DNA from: a virus
Strand: one strand, 5' to 3'
Virus record (IMG/VR): IMGVR_UViG_3300035703_000016
Location: 62,001 to 126,000 of that record
Length of the DNA: 64,000 bases
Shown here one piece after another: positions 8,144 to 16,716 of the stretch (position 1 is its first letter; each line of letters starts with the position of its first letter). Below the pieces are notes generated by a model. That model did no database searches, was not told the DNA's origin, and worked only from the letters and a program-made list of their open reading frames with translations. A program made the translations under genes and the position numbers.

Positions 8144-8986
8144 TTAATAACTTATTTGAACTAGTGGACCTAAATAGAGATTATCTATACTCCCGGTTTG
8201 TAAAGTGTATGTACTTATATTTTGAGAACATGTTAATGGAAGAGATAGATTACTTCCATTTGAAGCTGATGTTAATCCTGAAATATTATAAAAACCAGTT
8301 TGTGTAATTGTTCCAGCAACAGGAGTTACACCTAAAAACTGATTATAAAGTCCATTAGATAACCCACATATATTTAGTGTTAAATTATTATTTCCTACTA
8401 CAGCTGTCCAATATAATTTTCTTTTTTCTAAAATTATACTAGTAGAAGGTGTTATTCCAGAATATGCTAATGGAATAGTAGATGACGACATAAATCCAAG
8501 ATCTTGAATTAAAAATTGAGGACATGTTTGACCAGAATCTGAATATATCCCTAATCTGACTGTCGCCTCTACCCCAGTACTACCAAACATTATTCCCATT
8601 GTAGAGACTGCACATGTTTTTTCTACTGTAAATGGAGTAAAAAGTATTCTATCTAATCCTAAAGATCTGCTTATTGCTAGAGATCCAGTTGTTATAATTA
8701 TATTTGGAAATATATATCCTATTCCAACGGTCGGAGCATACGATGGATTTTTTAATATTGATGAAGTAATACTAATAGATGAGCTATCTGAAAAATTAGA
8801 TATAGATGATGTTACGGCATTTAATACAACAGAAGCTGTTAAGCTCGTTTGAGAAAAAGAAGAAGACATTACATAAGATGATGTTGTAATGTTTCCTATA
8901 ATATTATCTGTAGTAAATAATGATCCACATACTATAGAATTTCCTATTGATATAAACCCCTCTCTAGTTATAAATGAATTTGACAT
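8144..8986 (-). CDS. Fibre/adhesin-like virion protein, tandem paralogue 1
   Basis: 280 residues. The N-terminus repeats SSYVMSSSFSQTSLTASV-type segments. The C-terminal part carries the family landmarks FTPFTVEKTCAVSTMG, LGIYSDSGQTCPQF, EKRKLYWTAVVGNN and LPLTCSQNISTY. It lies directly after the 698-residue shaft-like protein (11-base gap) and abuts the next paralogue with no gap. Function is inferred from composition and context only. Confidence 0.55.
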   Translation of the reverse strand: MSNSFITREGFISIGNSIVCGSLFTTDNIIGNITTSSYVMSSSFSQTSLTASVVLNAVTSSISNFSDSSSISITSSILKNPSYAPTVGIGYIFPNIIITTGSLAISRSLGLDRILFTPFTVEKTCAVSTMGIMFGSTGVEATVRLGIYSDSGQTCPQFLIQDLGFMSSSTIPLAYSGITPSTSIILEKRKLYWTAVVGNNNLTLNICGLSNGLYNQFLGVTPVAGTITQTGFYNISGLTSASNGSNLSLPLTCSQNISTYTLQTGSIDNLYLGPLVQISY

Positions 8987-8997
8987 TGAAATCTATT

Positions 8998-11094
8998 TTA
9001 TATAAAAGTAGTTTGAGTTTTTATTATCCAACCAGACCCTGGGGATGTAGATAGTACTACGTTAGATGAACTTAAAGATCCAGTTAGGACTAGTGAATTT
9101 GTATTTCCTATATCAGAAGTAGAAAAGTCTGTAAATCTTATGTCTACTCCACTCCAAACAGTCATAAATTCGCCTGCTCTAGAATTACTTCCGCTTAAGA
9201 CTACATATTTTACAAACATTGATCCATATGATCCAGTTGATCGAGTGAGTATAGTCGTTGAACCTGCTCCAGTAGTTACCAAAGAAGATGTTGTTAATAT
9301 AGATCCTATTAATAAATTATCATTGAAATTTACAGATCCAGTAACAATTAAGCTCCCAGTAATTATAGCAGATCCAGTAAAAGGAAATCCGCTTCCTCCA
9401 CTTCCGCCTCCATTAAGAGCATATGAAGCTGTAAGTGCGTAAGAAGAAGATAAACTATAAGATGAGCTAAGAACTGACATGGATGAAGTTACCGAAGTTA
9501 ATACGTACGGATTTAGCATCGATGCTGTTACTGAATTTAATACATAATCTGGAGCTAATGACGCAGTACTAGCAAATGATGAACTCAATACTGTCATAGA
9601 ACTAGTTAAAGCACTAGTAACGTACGGCGCTAATAATGAAGATGTTGCAACTGCTCTAGGAATAGAACCAGAATCTCCAACCCATATTGATCCAGATACT
9701 ATATTCGGTAGATTATAAGGACCTGGATTTAAAACGTACCCGGCTCCGTTAACCCCTGTTCTACTTATTGTTCCTAAATATTGAACTGAAACGTCTGCGC
9801 CTGTTGGTCTTATAGAAGTCCATTGTCCGCTAGAACTCAAGAATACGTCTGTTCCGGCTGGAAGAGCTCCAACATTTATAGAGTCTATTAAACCTAGCAC
9901 TATCCCAAGTCCATTTCCATTTGGAGATATTTCAGAGGCGGCAACTAAAGTAGCTGGTCTTCTATTTGGATTATATGCATCCGCTAAATACGCATCTGCT
10001 CTGTTTCCAGTATTCCCTTCTACATAAAGTCCAGCGCCTTTAGGAATTGTTACTAATTCTCTATTTTTTACTTCTTCATAGATTGTTTTTACATACTGAA
10101 ATGTGAGAGATCCAGAACCATCTGTTTGAATAAATGACCCAATACCGTTATCAACAACTGGATAATGTAATCCGCTTGCTGTTAATTGATTTCTTACTAC
10201 AAAAGTGTCTGCTGAAGAAGCTGTTGCTGCATGAGAAGCACTTATTATTGAATTTATTCCATATGGACCATGTATATTAGATGCAGTTATATATGATGAA
10301 GTTACAGAATATTCTGACCATGATGATGTACCGTGTAAACTTCCAGTAAATCCATGAGTAGATATAGCAGATCCAGATATTACTAATTCCCCATTTATTA
10401 TTCCACCTGAAAGTGGAAGATATGAACTAGTAAAATCACTTAAAAAAGCCACTTCTCCAGATCCATCTTGAAAAATAATTTCATTATTTAGATTTGTAGA
10501 CTGGCTAAATATTAAAGTAGTTTTTGCTATTTCTATTGACTCAGAATTTACTAAACTAGACTCTATAGTAGAATATCCATATACTATGCTTGATGTAGTA
10601 TTAGAGTTTATTTCTTTTTTCGAGATAAATGCTCCTGGAGAGATTATTGATTTTTTATCTCCTACTGACATTACCCATTCATTAAATGACATGGATACGT
10701 TTTGAGAAAAATCTAAATCATTAACTATTACTTGAGTTCCAATAAAAGTGTTTGATCCAGTCGTAGCTAAACTAGCAGATTTTTCTACAAATATTGGATC
10801 TACTTCTTGATAATAAGATGCTGTTGAAGAATAAGAAGAAGAATTTATTAATCCGTAAAAAGAACCAGTAGCATAAAATACAGAAGCTGAATAAAATACA
10901 GTAGGAATTCCACCAAAAACTCCATTATTATTAAATTGAACTTGAGTATCTGATCCTCCAGGATTACTACCACCTCCTCCACTTCCATTAAGAGCATACG
11001 AAGCTGTTATAGCCCAAGATGAAGTTCCGTATAGACTTCCCGTAAATGATCCACTAATTGGGAATCTTAACTGTTTTCCTTTTATTTGAGCCAT
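8998..11094 (-). CDS. Large repeat-rich tail fibre-like protein
   Basis: 698 residues. It opens with MAQIKGKQLRFPISGSFTGS and contains many copies of a short repeat of the form SSYAxTASYAL, interrupted by Gly-rich linkers (GSGGGGSNPGG near residue 40, GGGSGGSG near 570). The linker-adjacent ASYALNG-coding segments are near-identical at DNA level (about 9395-9435 and 10970-11010). A central non-repeat region (about residues 340-480) contains KTIYEEVKNRELVTIPKGAGLYVEG and APAGTDVFLSS-like sequence. Such repeats are typical of fibrous virion proteins of phages of Bacteroidota and marine T4-like phages. It lies between the gp15-like gene and three smaller adhesin-like genes. Confidence 0.65.
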   Translation of the reverse strand: MAQIKGKQLRFPISGSFTGSLYGTSSWAITASYALNGSGGGGSNPGGSDTQVQFNNNGVFGGIPTVFYSASVFYATGSFYGLINSSSYSSTASYYQEVDPIFVEKSASLATTGSNTFIGTQVIVNDLDFSQNVSMSFNEWVMSVGDKKSIISPGAFISKKEINSNTTSSIVYGYSTIESSLVNSESIEIAKTTLIFSQSTNLNNEIIFQDGSGEVAFLSDFTSSYLPLSGGIINGELVISGSAISTHGFTGSLHGTSSWSEYSVTSSYITASNIHGPYGINSIISASHAATASSADTFVVRNQLTASGLHYPVVDNGIGSFIQTDGSGSLTFQYVKTIYEEVKNRELVTIPKGAGLYVEGNTGNRADAYLADAYNPNRRPATLVAASEISPNGNGLGIVLGLIDSINVGALPAGTDVFLSSSGQWTSIRPTGADVSVQYLGTISRTGVNGAGYVLNPGPYNLPNIVSGSIWVGDSGSIPRAVATSSLLAPYVTSALTSSMTVLSSSFASTASLAPDYVLNSVTASMLNPYVLTSVTSSMSVLSSSYSLSSSYALTASYALNGGGSGGSGFPFTGSAIITGSLIVTGSVNFNDNLLIGSILTTSSLVTTGAGSTTILTRSTGSYGSMFVKYVVLSGSNSRAGEFMTVWSGVDIRFTDFSTSDIGNTNSLVLTGSLSSSNVVLSTSPGSGWIIKTQTTFI

Positions 11095-11096
11095 AT

Positions 11097-12353
11097 TTAA
11101 TCTTTAAATTTTCCTATTCCTAATACTATATCGCTAGATTCTAATTCATATCCTAGTGTAGAAGTATCTAAAGTTAAAGTAGAAGTAGTTCCATTATCAA
11201 CAAATGAGACAATTGACGTACTTTCTACAAAATTTCCATTTACAAAAAAACTAAAATTAGTTAAACTAGTTGGAGGTAATCCACTTGGAGCAGTCATCCA
11301 CCCATTTGGAAAAGTCGCAGTATTTGTAGTTTTACTTGATGCAATTACTTGTTTATTAGCTACTAAGTAACTTAATGTAGTCGTGTCTACTCCAGATATA
11401 ACATTATATGTAACATTCATTGAATCACTTATTTGAAGTGTATTTTTTATATTGCCTTTTAGTGGATTTTTATTGCTTATGCTTCCGGATACAGAATCTG
11501 TTGTTTCTATTCCAAAAGTTAATTTTGATACTCCAAATGACTTTGTATTCCCAGCTGCTTTAGTCATTTCTGTATTTGGAATTAGATATCCATTTAAAGT
11601 AAGCGTAAAACTCGTTCTTACCAGCCTATCGTCTCCAAGATCGTACGATATTGTATCGGTGAATGATTCTATATTACTGTAGAAAAGAAAGCGACTGGGG
11701 TCGCCCCAATAGCTTCTGGATGCAAAGTTAAGAGATTCTACTAAAGAATCCATCTGCTCAACGAAATAAGTCCAAACTATACATGTATATTCTACTGTAA
11801 CATAATCAGGAGTTATTGCAACTATATACTCTTTCTCTGGAGCTCTATTATTTAATACTGCAAAATTACTATATTGATTTCTTGGAGTGTATTTTTTTTC
11901 AAAAAATTGAAAATTATTTGCTTTATTTCCATCTATTTTATTTCCAAGAGATCTATTTTGAGAAACTGAATTTCTTTTAAACATTATTAGTGGAGCTAAT
12001 CCTTTTCCTTTTTGATCTCTATGGTATCCGTCTGCCTGTATGCTGCTCCAATTTTCTGGAGTTCCATACATTACTGGCACATTTACTCTTGTATTATTTT
12101 GAACTACAGATAATTTTAAAACTTCATTAAAATAATACATTACAGCATCATCTATGTCTTTTATCCCTACTGTAAATATTTTATCTTTATCATCCTTTAA
12201 AGAATATTCTAATGCTCTATTAAACTCAGGCTGTCCTAATTTCTGAGGTTCTGTAAATACTTGATCTGCTGACTGTTGTACATAAGGAGCCTCTAGAGAT
12301 TTCATAAACTCTATTCTCGATTTTGGTCTACTTACTTGAATTCCTCCAGCCAT
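11097..12353 (-). CDS. Tail terminator / sheath stabilisation protein, gp15-like, with C-terminal extension
   Basis: 418 residues. The first 270 follow the plan of T4 gp15: NTRVNVPVMYGTPENW near residue 90, APLIMFKRNSV near 140, VEYTCIVWTYFVEQMDSLVESLN near 205, and RTSFTLTLNGYLIPNTEM near 265, which is the conserved closing strand of the fold. About 140 further residues form an extra domain with no clear match. gp15 caps the tube and sheath before the head joins. The gene shares its last base of context with the neck gene upstream (stop and start overlap by one base), supporting a neck/tail-joining role. Moderate confidence in the gp15 name. Confidence 0.55.
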   Translation of the reverse strand: MAGGIQVSRPKSRIEFMKSLEAPYVQQSADQVFTEPQKLGQPEFNRALEYSLKDDKDKIFTVGIKDIDDAVMYYFNEVLKLSVVQNNTRVNVPVMYGTPENWSSIQADGYHRDQKGKGLAPLIMFKRNSVSQNRSLGNKIDGNKANNFQFFEKKYTPRNQYSNFAVLNNRAPEKEYIVAITPDYVTVEYTCIVWTYFVEQMDSLVESLNFASRSYWGDPSRFLFYSNIESFTDTISYDLGDDRLVRTSFTLTLNGYLIPNTEMTKAAGNTKSFGVSKLTFGIETTDSVSGSISNKNPLKGNIKNTLQISDSMNVTYNVISGVDTTTLSYLVANKQVIASSKTTNTATFPNGWMTAPSGLPPTSLTNFSFFVNGNFVESTSIVSFVDNGTTSTLTLDTSTLGYELESSDIVLGIGKFKD

Positions 12354-12844
12354 TATAATCTAATTTGTTTTATTCCTAAAGAATCAGGAGAAGTATAATG
12401 AGTTTTTAGTATAATTGAATATGAAGCTCCAAATCCTTCTAATCCAGTTTCATAAGCATAATCATTGTCTTTTCCTAAAATTAATTGATTTTCATTTACT
12501 GAATCAACAGAAAAATATAATTCATTATACATTATCACGTCTCCAACTTCTGGAAAGACATTTGCTTCTACTAAGTGATCTTTAAAAAATCTAAATTCAA
12601 CTTGTCTAGTGTTGTCTGGTCCAAAATCAGTCTGAGTAAATTCAAAATCACCTCTTGAAATTAGACAATTTATTAGCACAGGCCCAATATATGTTTTATT
12701 TAAAGCCTCTCCATAAGTATTAACACTAGTAGAATCTAGTACTATTTTATAGTATCCACAAGAAGTAGATATAATATTTTGTAAAAGTTCTCTAGTAATA
12801 TGCTTAAATACTGAAATATCTCTTTTAGAGCCAAATAATGCCAT
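12353..12844 (-). CDS. Neck protein (gp14-position)
   Basis: 163 residues, beginning MALFGSKRDISVFKHITREL. A central segment (GDFEFTQTDFGPDNTRQVEFRF) and FPEVGDVIMYNELYFSVDSV look like the neck/adaptor beta-barrel seen in gp14-type proteins of distant T4-like phages. T4 gp14 is longer (256), so this is a reduced form if the call is right. It lies between gp13-like and gp15-like genes, exactly where gp14 is expected. The assignment rests mostly on position. Confidence 0.5.
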   Translation of the reverse strand: MALFGSKRDISVFKHITRELLQNIISTSCGYYKIVLDSTSVNTYGEALNKTYIGPVLINCLISRGDFEFTQTDFGPDNTRQVEFRFFKDHLVEANVFPEVGDVIMYNELYFSVDSVNENQLILGKDNDYAYETGLEGFGASYSIILKTHYTSPDSLGIKQIRL

Positions 12845-12856
12845 TTATTTTTTTAT

Positions 12857-14020
12857 TTATCCAGTGTATATGAGTAACGGCACTTTTGTTAAAGTATCGC
12901 TCTCAGATTGAGCCTCTGCAGCTTTTCTTTCTAATTGTGATTGTCTAGTCATTGACTCAAGCTCTTGTCTTAATCTTTCTTTTAACGCAATTTGCATATT
13001 CTGACCTTTAGAAATAAGATCCGTAGAATTTAAAGTTACTTGATCACCTGGCACTGGGACATTTGTATATTTTCCTCTTACAAGTCCTAATAGTTCAGAT
13101 GCTAGCGCCAATGTGTATTCATATATCCATTGTCTACCAGGTCTATTTATCTGAGAATAAATAATAGTTCCATACGGCACTTGAGAAGGATTAGCCACTA
13201 AGTTACTACTTCCAGAATACGGACTATTTATGCTTGGATCTCCCATTTCACTCTTCTTTGAATATTGAATCCAAAGATTTACTCCTTCTACTTCTGGTAT
13301 GGGGAATATCTTGAGCTTATTATTTATTAATTCAAAAGTAAATGCGCTTCTACGTACAGTATTAGACATTTCTATTTGTTGTATTCTTTGAATATCCCAA
13401 TAAACTGGAAATAGAGTAAAATTTAATCCTGGAGAATAAGATGACCAACCGAAATTTTCAGTAGCTCCTTGATAATTTATAGAACCTCCGATGTACGGAT
13501 CGTAATATTGATTTATTGCAGGAACTCCTTTATAATATACTTCTTGAACTACTATTCTATCTCCTGGTTGAATCCATCCACTAGAAGATCCAATCAATTG
13601 TAAATCATACGACTGTTGTCCTGGTATTAATGTTATTGAGCCTGAATACCAATTTACGTTTCCTCCTAAACCAGCAGGTGCTCCATAACTATCAGCTATT
13701 GTTATTATCGTATTAAGATTTGGAACTACTACTGTATTATTCAATAAAGACCCAGTTGGAGATCCTTCTAATCCTAAATAATTGTCTTTTATTTTAGATT
13801 GATATATTTCTAAAGCATATGTAGAGACAGCTTCCTCAAAGCATGCAAAAAATTGATCTTGTTGCAATTCAACCTCCATCATAGGATATCCTAGTTTTTT
13901 GGCACAATAATTTGCAACTTTTACAGACTCACTTACGAACTGAGAGTCATTATCATATAATCCAAAAGGAGTGTCTCCTGGAGAAAATGATGCGCTGCCT
14001 GGCCATGGAGAGTTATTCAT
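12857..14020 (-). CDS. Neck protein, T4 gp13 family
   Basis: 387 residues. It shows the gp13 pattern: near residue 40 ANYCAKKLGYPMMEVELQ followed by a helix with CFEEAVSTY, a central set of strands, and a C-terminal YTLALASELLGLVRGKY then a VPVPGDQVTLNSTDLISKGQ segment and a long polar helix. gp13 with gp14 closes the filled head and forms the site where the tail docks. An ATATTTAT motif precedes the start. Confidence 0.75.
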   Translation of the reverse strand: MNNSPWPGSASFSPGDTPFGLYDNDSQFVSESVKVANYCAKKLGYPMMEVELQQDQFFACFEEAVSTYALEIYQSKIKDNYLGLEGSPTGSLLNNTVVVPNLNTIITIADSYGAPAGLGGNVNWYSGSITLIPGQQSYDLQLIGSSSGWIQPGDRIVVQEVYYKGVPAINQYYDPYIGGSINYQGATENFGWSSYSPGLNFTLFPVYWDIQRIQQIEMSNTVRRSAFTFELINNKLKIFPIPEVEGVNLWIQYSKKSEMGDPSINSPYSGSSNLVANPSQVPYGTIIYSQINRPGRQWIYEYTLALASELLGLVRGKYTNVPVPGDQVTLNSTDLISKGQNMQIALKERLRQELESMTRQSQLERKAAEAQSESDTLTKVPLLIYTG

Positions 14021-14037
14021 AGTGATAGTAATTTATA

Positions 14038-14045
14038 ATAAATAT
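14038..14045 (-). promoter_or_regulatory. ATATTTAT upstream motif (gp13-like gene)
   Basis: Sense reading CAAATATTTATTATA, 17 bases before the ATG at 14020. Confidence 0.4.
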
Positions 14046-14051
14046 TTGAAA

Positions 14052-14720
14052 CTAATCTTCAAATTGTTTGTATACTTTTAAAATCTCTTCAACTATTGGG
14101 TCTCTATGATTTTGTTTAAGAGTAAATACAGAGAAATTTGGAACTTCAGTAAAGTTTTTACATATAAAGTCAAAACCAGAATCTTTTTTATTCTTTAAAT
14201 CTACTTGAGAAACATCTCCGCAAATAATCATCTTACTTCCATTACAAATACGACCAAGAAGTAATTCCATTTGTTTGTGAGTAATATTTTGACCTTCATC
14301 GACAACGATACAACATTTAGATAAGTTTCTGCCTCTCATAAAGCCCAAAGGGATAACTTCTATCTTGCCTTCTGATAATTCTTTATCTACTTTATCTTTA
14401 TTGTAAAGTCTATACATATTATCATATATAGCAGCAGTATAGGGCGCTAATTTTTCATCTTTATTTCCAGGAAGATAACCTATTTCTTCTCCAGAATTTA
14501 CAGCTGGTCTTGTTAAAATTATTTTTTCTACTTCTCTTCTAAATAACATATCTAATGCAACTTGAGCAGCTAACATTGATTTACCAGATCCAGCTTGACC
14601 TTTTAACACCGTTATAGTACTATCTAATATTACTTGTTTTGCATGTTTCTGTTCTTCATTTAATTGAATTTGAAACTTAATTGGATTTTTAAGTTTTTTT
14701 ACTTCTGGAGTTTGACTCAT
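14052..14720 (-). CDS. phoH: PhoH-like P-loop ATPase
   Basis: 222 residues. Walker A is GQAGSGKS at residues 41-48, followed by an LTRPAVNSGEEIGYLPG segment (70-85), Walker B CCIVVDEGQN with D141-E142, and a late ICGDVSQVDL. These are the standard PhoH motifs. PhoH proteins are helicase-like ATPases common in phages; their role in infection is not settled. Its location among head and neck genes rather than replication genes is typical for T4-like phages outside the enteric group only in part, so it probably moves with the late operon. No ATATTTAT copy directly precedes it. Confidence 0.9.
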   Translation of the reverse strand: MSQTPEVKKLKNPIKFQIQLNEEQKHAKQVILDSTITVLKGQAGSGKSMLAAQVALDMLFRREVEKIILTRPAVNSGEEIGYLPGNKDEKLAPYTAAIYDNMYRLYNKDKVDKELSEGKIEVIPLGFMRGRNLSKCCIVVDEGQNITHKQMELLLGRICNGSKMIICGDVSQVDLKNKKDSGFDFICKNFTEVPNFSVFTLKQNHRDPIVEEILKVYKQFED

Positions 14721-14747
14721 TTTTTATTATTTATGATGAAAAATCTA

Positions 14748-15017
14748 TTAATAACCTGGGAAGTAAGATCCGCTATATAGTATTGAAAGACCTGCGGATT
14801 GAGTTACAGAAGTAATATTTCCGTAGATGCTCTGTCCTGCTCCAAATGTCGCTGTTATTTGACTTCCACTTAAATTTGAAAATTTTATTGTGGCTATTGT
14901 TCCAGAAGTAACAGAATAAAACCAATAAGAATCGCAAGCAGTACTTATTGATCCACTTAAAATTGAACCTCCTCCTAAACCATATGGATCTTTTAATCCG
15001 TCTACTATTTGTGGCAT
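14748..15017 (-). CDS. Small Gly/Ser-rich probable virion protein
   Basis: 89 residues, mostly beta-forming Ser, Gly, Thr and Ile (GGGSILSGSISTACDSYWFY, then a GTIATIKFSNLSGSQ segment). No homologue recognised. Composition is like a small capsid decoration or fibre-tip domain. It is preceded by an ATATTTAT motif, so it is likely to be expressed late and abundantly. Confidence 0.5.
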   Translation of the reverse strand: MPQIVDGLKDPYGLGGGSILSGSISTACDSYWFYSVTSGTIATIKFSNLSGSQITATFGAGQSIYGNITSVTQSAGLSILYSGSYFPGY

Positions 15018-15034
15018 ATTATTTTTATTTTAGT

Positions 15035-15042
15035 ATAAATAT
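15035..15042 (-). promoter_or_regulatory. ATATTTAT upstream motif (89-aa gene)
   Basis: Sense reading AAGATATTTATACT, 17 bases before the ATG at 15017. Confidence 0.45.
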
Positions 15043-15053
15043 CTTTAGTTTGT

Positions 15054-16598
15054 TTAAAAATTCATTTCATATTTTATATTTCCGCAATCCCATATTCTAT
15101 CATATCCGAGCTCACTCATTATTTTAATTTCTGGTTTATTTTTATCTATATCGAATTTTTTAAGTATGTTAGATTTAGTAAAATTGAATCTATGTACTTT
15201 TTTTCTATAGTCTTTTGTATACCAATATCCAGGTTTTGTTGTTCCAATTTTTTTAAATCCTAATACATCATATAAATTATTATCTATAGTAGAAGTCCAC
15301 TTTCTGTCTGCGTATGTAATAATTCTACTAGGAGAATATTTTTTTATAAAATAAGAAAGACATTTAGATGCTCCTCCTACAACCCTAGTCTTAGTTGCGT
15401 ATCTACATAATTCAAAACTTCCAATTTGACTATTTTGACCTAAAGATTTTCTTAGCTTACAAAATGTCATTACAGCGACTAAGTCGTCTTCTTGAAACAA
15501 TCCTATATTTATTGGAGATCTATCTACTCCTTGAATATGATAAGAATTTAAAAAATTAGTCTTATCTTTTGATGTTATTTCTCTTAGTTGACATTTTCTT
15601 GCATAGACAGAATTTTTATTAAATCCTATAGCAGATTTTATTTTCTCTATAACTATGTGCTTTTTATCATGCCAGTCATCTTCAAATATTTGAATTAATT
15701 TTACGCCGATAGCTTCACACTTTTCTACCTTATTTAAATGATAATCTTTTGCTTTCTTTCCTCTTATTTCACTATGCCAATATAATCCATTCATTTCAAT
15801 AGCGATTTTATAATCTGGAAGATATAAATCAATTTCTAGAGGACGGATTACACTTCTATTATTTTTATTTACTTTTACACCAAGAGTTATTAATATTGAA
15901 TATAACTCTTCTTGCATTTTACTAGTTTTTATATTAATGTTTATAAGATCATAGTTTTTACTATATGTATCTTTCATTTTATTAATTATAGATTTACTGG
16001 ATAGGTTTTCTATATTCCATTTTTTTCTATAGTCATCTACAGATAATCCGTGTAATTTTAAATGAGTTATTGTTAATCTTTTATATTTTTTAGAGCATTC
16101 TTTACATTCTATATAATTAGATTCATCTTTGGACAATAAATAATCTCTAATTTCTTTATTTGGAGCATATATCCATAATTTTTCGTCTTCTTTAAATTTT
16201 TCTATATGCTCTGAAGGATTTATATCATGATATTTTTTTAAATGATTAGTTATACATCCAGACTTATTAGATAAATCTATTGTTTTCCAATCACAATATT
16301 TACATTGATATTTTTCTACTTCTTTTATATTTTTAATAGTATAATAATCAAAGACATTATTTACTTCATATCCTAGTTTTTTTAAATGACGAGTTAATAC
16401 TCCAGAATAATTTTTTATATCTGAAAAAGATTTTCCGTCTATGTTGCAGATAATCTCTAAACCAGAATCTTGTTTTTCTTTTTTATTATTTCTTTTCTCA
16501 ATACCTTCTCTATGAGTTAATTTACATAAATTAGAACAATAATACTTCTGTCTATTACCTAATTCTTTTTTACATTTTAAACAAAAAATCTCTTTCAT
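15054..16598 (-). CDS. Free-standing homing endonuclease, Vsr-like (EDxHD) with zinc-finger N-terminus
   Basis: 514 residues from the ATG at 16598 (an ATG at 16619 is possible but lies upstream of the ATATTTAT motif). Residues 1-130 hold several Cys pairs (CLKCKKEL, YYCSNLCK, CKYCDW), consistent with zinc-finger DNA-binding units. Residues about 250-320 contain EIDLYLPDYKIAIEMNGLYW and later IFEDDWHDK, the catalytic pattern of Vsr-like EDxHD homing nucleases. The C-terminal region (about 325-480: SYHIQGVDRS, GLFQEDDLVAVMTF, ASKCLSYFIKKYSPSRIITYADR) resembles an acyltransferase-like domain seen attached to such nucleases. It sits just after the capsid gene, a common target neighbourhood. Confidence 0.8.
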   Translation of the reverse strand: MKEIFCLKCKKELGNRQKYYCSNLCKLTHREGIEKRNNKKEKQDSGLEIICNIDGKSFSDIKNYSGVLTRHLKKLGYEVNNVFDYYTIKNIKEVEKYQCKYCDWKTIDLSNKSGCITNHLKKYHDINPSEHIEKFKEDEKLWIYAPNKEIRDYLLSKDESNYIECKECSKKYKRLTITHLKLHGLSVDDYRKKWNIENLSSKSIINKMKDTYSKNYDLININIKTSKMQEELYSILITLGVKVNKNNRSVIRPLEIDLYLPDYKIAIEMNGLYWHSEIRGKKAKDYHLNKVEKCEAIGVKLIQIFEDDWHDKKHIVIEKIKSAIGFNKNSVYARKCQLREITSKDKTNFLNSYHIQGVDRSPINIGLFQEDDLVAVMTFCKLRKSLGQNSQIGSFELCRYATKTRVVGGASKCLSYFIKKYSPSRIITYADRKWTSTIDNNLYDVLGFKKIGTTKPGYWYTKDYRKKVHRFNFTKSNILKKFDIDKNKPEIKIMSELGYDRIWDCGNIKYEMNF

Positions 16599-16605
16599 CT
16601 CTAAT

Positions 16606-16613
16606 ATAAATAT
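16606..16613 (-). promoter_or_regulatory. ATATTTAT upstream motif (homing endonuclease)
   Basis: Sense reading GAATATATTTATATTAGAG with ATG AAA GAG following, 7 bases after the core. It favours the ATG at 16598 as the true start. Confidence 0.4.
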
Positions 16614-16662
16614 ATTCATTATTAAGAACTACACGTCTTTTATTTTTTAAGTTTATAAAAAT

Positions 16663-16687
16663 AAAAAAGCCCCGTAAAAACAGGGCT
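16663..16687 (-). terminator. Intrinsic terminator after the capsid gene
   Basis: On the minus strand AGCCC (16687-16683), a loop, then GGGCT (16672-16668) followed by a T-run (16668-16663). The 5-bp GC stem stands out in very AT-rich surroundings and lies 30 bases beyond the capsid stop codon. Together with the one after the tube gene it is one of only two clear terminators seen in the minus-strand late region. Confidence 0.75.
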
Positions 16688-16716
16688 ATCTTTTGGTTTA
16701 TATTAGTAAAGTAAAA

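Noticed and set aside
9140-9442. 100-residue plus-strand open frame ending in a Pro-rich run
   Set aside because: Antisense of the Gly/Ser repeat region of the fibre-like gene, which explains the Pro-rich composition.
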